From positions 4,960,001 to 5,024,000 of the forward strand of contig NZ_SHLD01000001.1 of the NCBI RefSeq assembly GCF_004217615.1: 64,000 nt of DNA, written 5' to 3'. Each line of letters opens with the position of its first letter. Within the stretch, counting starts at the first letter, position 1. Below the pieces are notes generated by a model, which saw nothing but the letters and a program-made list of their open reading frames with translations, was not told the DNA's origin and did no database searches. This DNA comes from Micromonospora kangleipakensis. Lineage in GTDB: Bacteria; Actinomycetota; Actinomycetes; Mycobacteriales; Micromonosporaceae. Positions 61,654 to 64,000 of this stretch are shown one piece after another. Position numbers and translations under genes: made by a program.

Positions 61654-63657
61654 ATGCCCCGATCAAGAGCCCCGATGGGCAGGCGGTTCCTGCTCACCAC
61701 CGCGCTGGTCGGCGCCGCGACGCTCGTGCCGGTCGGCCCCGCGCCCGCGGCGAACCCGACGCCCGACACACGACAGCAGCAGTACGCCGCAGCCGCCGCC
61801 GAGTACGGCGTCCCCGAGTCCGTCCTGCTCGCGGTCTCGTACCTGGAGTCCCGCTGGGACACCAACGCCGGCACCCCCAGCACCAGCGCGGGGTACGGCC
61901 CGATGCACCTCACCGACGCGACGTACGTCAACAGCTTGGGCGAGCCCGGCCACTACGGTCCGCAGGAGGACCCGCGCGGCGACGACTCGCGAGCCCCGAT
62001 CCACGCCGCGGAACCCGCGGTCAACCCGCCGGCCGAGGCCGCGCTGCAGACCCTGGATGCCGCCGCGGCGGTCACCGGCAGCGGGAAGGAGGCGCTCAGG
62101 TCCGACCCGGCGGCCAACATCCGTGGGGGCGCCGCCCTGCTGGCGTCGTACCAGAAGCAGATCGGTGCCCCGGTCGGCGGCGGCACCGACCCCGCCGCCT
62201 GGTACGGCGCGGTGGCCCGGTATTCCGGCTCCGACAGCACCGACTCCGCGGCGACCTTCGCCAACGAGGTGTACGCGACGATCCGGACCGGCGCGGCACG
62301 GACGACCGACGACGGGCAACGCGTCACCCTCGCCGCACGCGACGTGACGCCGCAGAAGTCCTGGCTCGACAAGCTCGGCCTGCGCAAGGTGGCCCGCGCC
62401 GACGGCGTGGAATGCCCGACGGAGCTGGCCTGCCAGTGGATCCCGGCGCCGTACCAACTGCTCGGCGACGGAACGGACCCGGAGTACTACGGCAACCACG
62501 ACCTGTCCGACCGGCCGGCCCGGCAGAAGATCGAATACATCGTCATCCACGACACCGAGGAGACCTACGCCAGGACGCTGGAACTGGTGCAGGATCCGGC
62601 GTACGTGAGCTGGCACTACACGATGCGCTCGAGCGACGGCCACACCGCGCAGCACGTCAAGACCAAGGACGTCGCCTGGCAGGCCGGCAACTGGTACATC
62701 AACGCCAAGTCCATCGGCATCGAGCACGAGGGCTTCGCCCGTCAGGGCACCTGGTACACCGAGACCATGTACCGCACGTCCGCGAAGCTCGTGGGCTACC
62801 TCGCGAAGAAGTTCGACATTCCGCTGGACCGCCAGCACATCATCGGCCATGACAACGTGCCGGGCACCATCCCGACGACGGTCCGGGGCATGCACTGGGA
62901 TCCGGGCCCGTACTGGGACTGGTCGCACTACTTCGACCTGCTCAAGGCGCCGTTCCACAGCACTGGCACGCCGACGACCGGGCTGGTCACCATGGATCCG
63001 GACTTCGCCAGCAACCACCCGGCGTTCTGGGGCTGCCAGCTGGACGAGAACGGCAACCCGACCAGCGAACCCTGCCCGCTGCGCGGGTCGTCGTCGGTGA
63101 TCCTGCACAGCGCGCCCAGCCAGGACGCGCCGCTGGTCAAGGACGTCGGCCTGCACGAGGACGGTTCCCCGTCCACCATGGAGGCCTCCGACCACGGCGC
63201 CCGGGCGTCCGCGGGCCAGACGTACGCCGTCGCGGACCGGCAGGGTGACTGGACGGCGATCTGGTACCTCGGCCAGAAGGCGTGGTTCTACAACCCGGGC
63301 TCCGCACCGGTGGCCAAGTGGGCGACCGGCTTCGTGGTGACGCCCAAGCCGGGCAAGGCGACGATCCCGGTGTACGGGCGGGCCTATCCGGAGGAGGCGG
63401 CCTACCCGGCCGGCGTGCCGTACCAGACCCTCCGGCCGCTGCAGTACACGCTGTCCGCCGGGCAGCGGTACGCGGTCGGCCTGGTCGCGCCGAGCGAGTT
63501 CTACAAGGCCTACACCTTCGCCGGCACGTTCCCGGGTGACTGGACCGTGATCCGCGGCAAGATGCAGTACGTGCAGATCCAGTTCGGCCACCGGATCATG
63601 TTCGTCAACAAGGACGACGTGACCATCCTGCCCTCGACGGTGGGCGCGCCCGACTGA
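61654..63657 (+). CDS. Secreted N-acetylmuramoyl-L-alanine amidase
   Basis: Encodes 667 residues. A signal peptide (RRFLLTTALVGAATLVPVGP) precedes a lysozyme-like N-terminal domain (VPESVLLAVSYLESRWD with a catalytic-type Glu, about 55-75). The Amidase_2 domain (about 285-430) has Zn ligands in VIHDTEE (near 296), GIEHEGF (near 356) and IIGHDNVPG. C-terminal SH3-like modules run to 667 (TYAVADRQGDWTAIWYLGQKAWF). It should cut peptidoglycan between muramic acid and the stem peptide, outside the cell. Confidence 0.92.
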   Translation: MPRSRAPMGRRFLLTTALVGAATLVPVGPAPAANPTPDTRQQQYAAAAAEYGVPESVLLAVSYLESRWDTNAGTPSTSAGYGPMHLTDATYVNSLGEPGHYGPQEDPRGDDSRAPIHAAEPAVNPPAEAALQTLDAAAAVTGSGKEALRSDPAANIRGGAALLASYQKQIGAPVGGGTDPAAWYGAVARYSGSDSTDSAATFANEVYATIRTGAARTTDDGQRVTLAARDVTPQKSWLDKLGLRKVARADGVECPTELACQWIPAPYQLLGDGTDPEYYGNHDLSDRPARQKIEYIVIHDTEETYARTLELVQDPAYVSWHYTMRSSDGHTAQHVKTKDVAWQAGNWYINAKSIGIEHEGFARQGTWYTETMYRTSAKLVGYLAKKFDIPLDRQHIIGHDNVPGTIPTTVRGMHWDPGPYWDWSHYFDLLKAPFHSTGTPTTGLVTMDPDFASNHPAFWGCQLDENGNPTSEPCPLRGSSSVILHSAPSQDAPLVKDVGLHEDGSPSTMEASDHGARASAGQTYAVADRQGDWTAIWYLGQKAWFYNPGSAPVAKWATGFVVTPKPGKATIPVYGRAYPEEAAYPAGVPYQTLRPLQYTLSAGQRYAVGLVAPSEFYKAYTFAGTFPGDWTVIRGKMQYVQIQFGHRIMFVNKDDVTILPSTVGAPD

Positions 63658-63673
63658 CCCCTCCTCTGCAGGC

Positions 63674-63706
63674 GGTGGGCCCCCTCTCATTGAGAGGGGG
63701 CCCACC
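63674..63706 (+). terminator. Strong hairpin terminator after amidase gene
   Basis: GGTGGGCCCCCTCTC (63674-63688) and GAGAGGGGGCCCACC (63692-63706) form a perfect 15-bp stem with a 3-nt loop, 17 bp after the stop codon. It is the strongest hairpin in the window. Confidence 0.85.
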
Positions 63707-63723
63707 TGCCCGCTCAGTCCAGA

Positions 63724-64000
63724 CCTACCTGAGGGTCCATTCTGGAGCGCGGTGACCGGCCGTTCGAGCGGGAGTGGATGGGGCAGACCTTCGAGCGGTT
63801 CTGGGCCGGCACCGGGCCGGCGGTAACCGCCTGGACCAACGCGATGCTGCAGCCGCTGCCGCCGGACGTGCAGCAGATCCTGAGGGCCGCCGCGGGGAAC
63901 CCGACGATCGCCCGCCGCTTCGCCAACGGCTTCAGCGACCCGAACGACTTCCCGGACTGGTTCATGACACCGGAGGCCGCCGACCGCTACCTGGCCACGG
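63724..64000 (+). pseudogene. Duplicated 3' fragment of the StyA-like gene (runs off right edge)
   Basis: This stretch matches 61197-61471, the last ~90 codons of the StyA-like gene, from ILERG.RPF.REWMGQTFERF through ANGFSDPNDFPDWFM. I count 13 mismatches and one inserted base over about 270 bp. The upstream four fifths of the gene are absent, so it is a remnant. It continues to the window edge. Confidence 0.9.

Noticed and set aside
61663..63705. 680-codon minus-strand frame opposite the amidase
   Set aside because: No domain, and it would cross the terminator hairpin; the plus strand encodes a clear amidase.
1..64000. tRNA, rRNA or riboswitch structures
   Set aside because: No cloverleaf, rRNA core sequence or known riboswitch consensus was seen on reading either strand; the hairpins found are explained as terminators or operators.

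Overview
The window is very GC-rich DNA with strong G/C third-position bias, many GTG starts and dense ATGA/TGATG gene overlaps. Together with a complete conservon, an IS607-type element and many paired regulator/enzyme genes, this points to a filamentous actinobacterium, most likely Micromonosporaceae (Micromonospora-like). No rRNA, tRNA or CRISPR array was seen.

Region 1 (1-16 kb) is an accessory patchwork of small regulator/enzyme units: a DUF4399-like lipoprotein divergent from an ECF sigma/anti-sigma pair, an acyltransferase, a MarR-GNAT fusion with its palindrome, a GH65 phosphorylase coupled to a LysR gene, a serine/threonine dehydratase, a PaiB-like protein, a frameshifted ATP-grasp ligase, an HSL-type esterase, a DinB-like protein and a DUF5937/ArsR regulator. 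It is littered with relics (SnoaL fragment, IS5 transposase fragment). Region 2 (16-28.8 kb) holds a spermidine-synthase-like protein, a membrane protein with a lipase-type GHSHG motif, a RecQ helicase with a frameshifted tail, a strip of broken genes, a GMC oxidoreductase / TetR / SDR / tautomerase group with twin palindromic operators, and cell-envelope proteins (M23 peptidase, META lipoprotein, CBM35-like anchored protein). An IS607-type element (28.8-30.8 kb) has a complete TnpB but a TnpA that has lost its catalytic-serine segment.

Region 3 (31-36.4 kb) is housekeeping-like: PH-domain membrane protein with PadR regulator, an ABM monooxygenase, a Na+/H+ antiporter, a Sua5/YciO protein and small hypotheticals. 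Region 4 (36.5-56.6 kb) is the metabolic core. A secreted GH81 beta-1,3-glucanase lies under a consensus promoter bracketed by two LacI-type operators. Next come a leftward iolC-aldolase-iolB-iolD operon and, divergently, a GntR regulator. After it runs a rightward operon for a sugar ABC transporter (binding protein, two permeases, ATPase), a CehA/McbA PHP hydrolase, an IolE-like TIM barrel, a Gfo/Idh/MocA dehydrogenase and a GH38 alpha-mannosidase. Nearly identical palindromes (TGTCCTGACA and TGTCATGACA) precede the iol operon and the ABC operon, so the GntR protein probably controls both. Between them the two operons supply nearly all steps of myo-inositol catabolism plus a mannosidase and importer, which suggests uptake and breakdown of a mannosylated inositol compound.

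Region 5 (56.6-64 kb) has an SGNH hydrolase, a conservon (ATPase, roadblock, DUF742, GTPase) whose fifth gene is a StyA-type flavin monooxygenase rather than the P450 often found there, and a secreted amidase with a strong terminator. At the right edge is a partial second copy of the monooxygenase 3' end.
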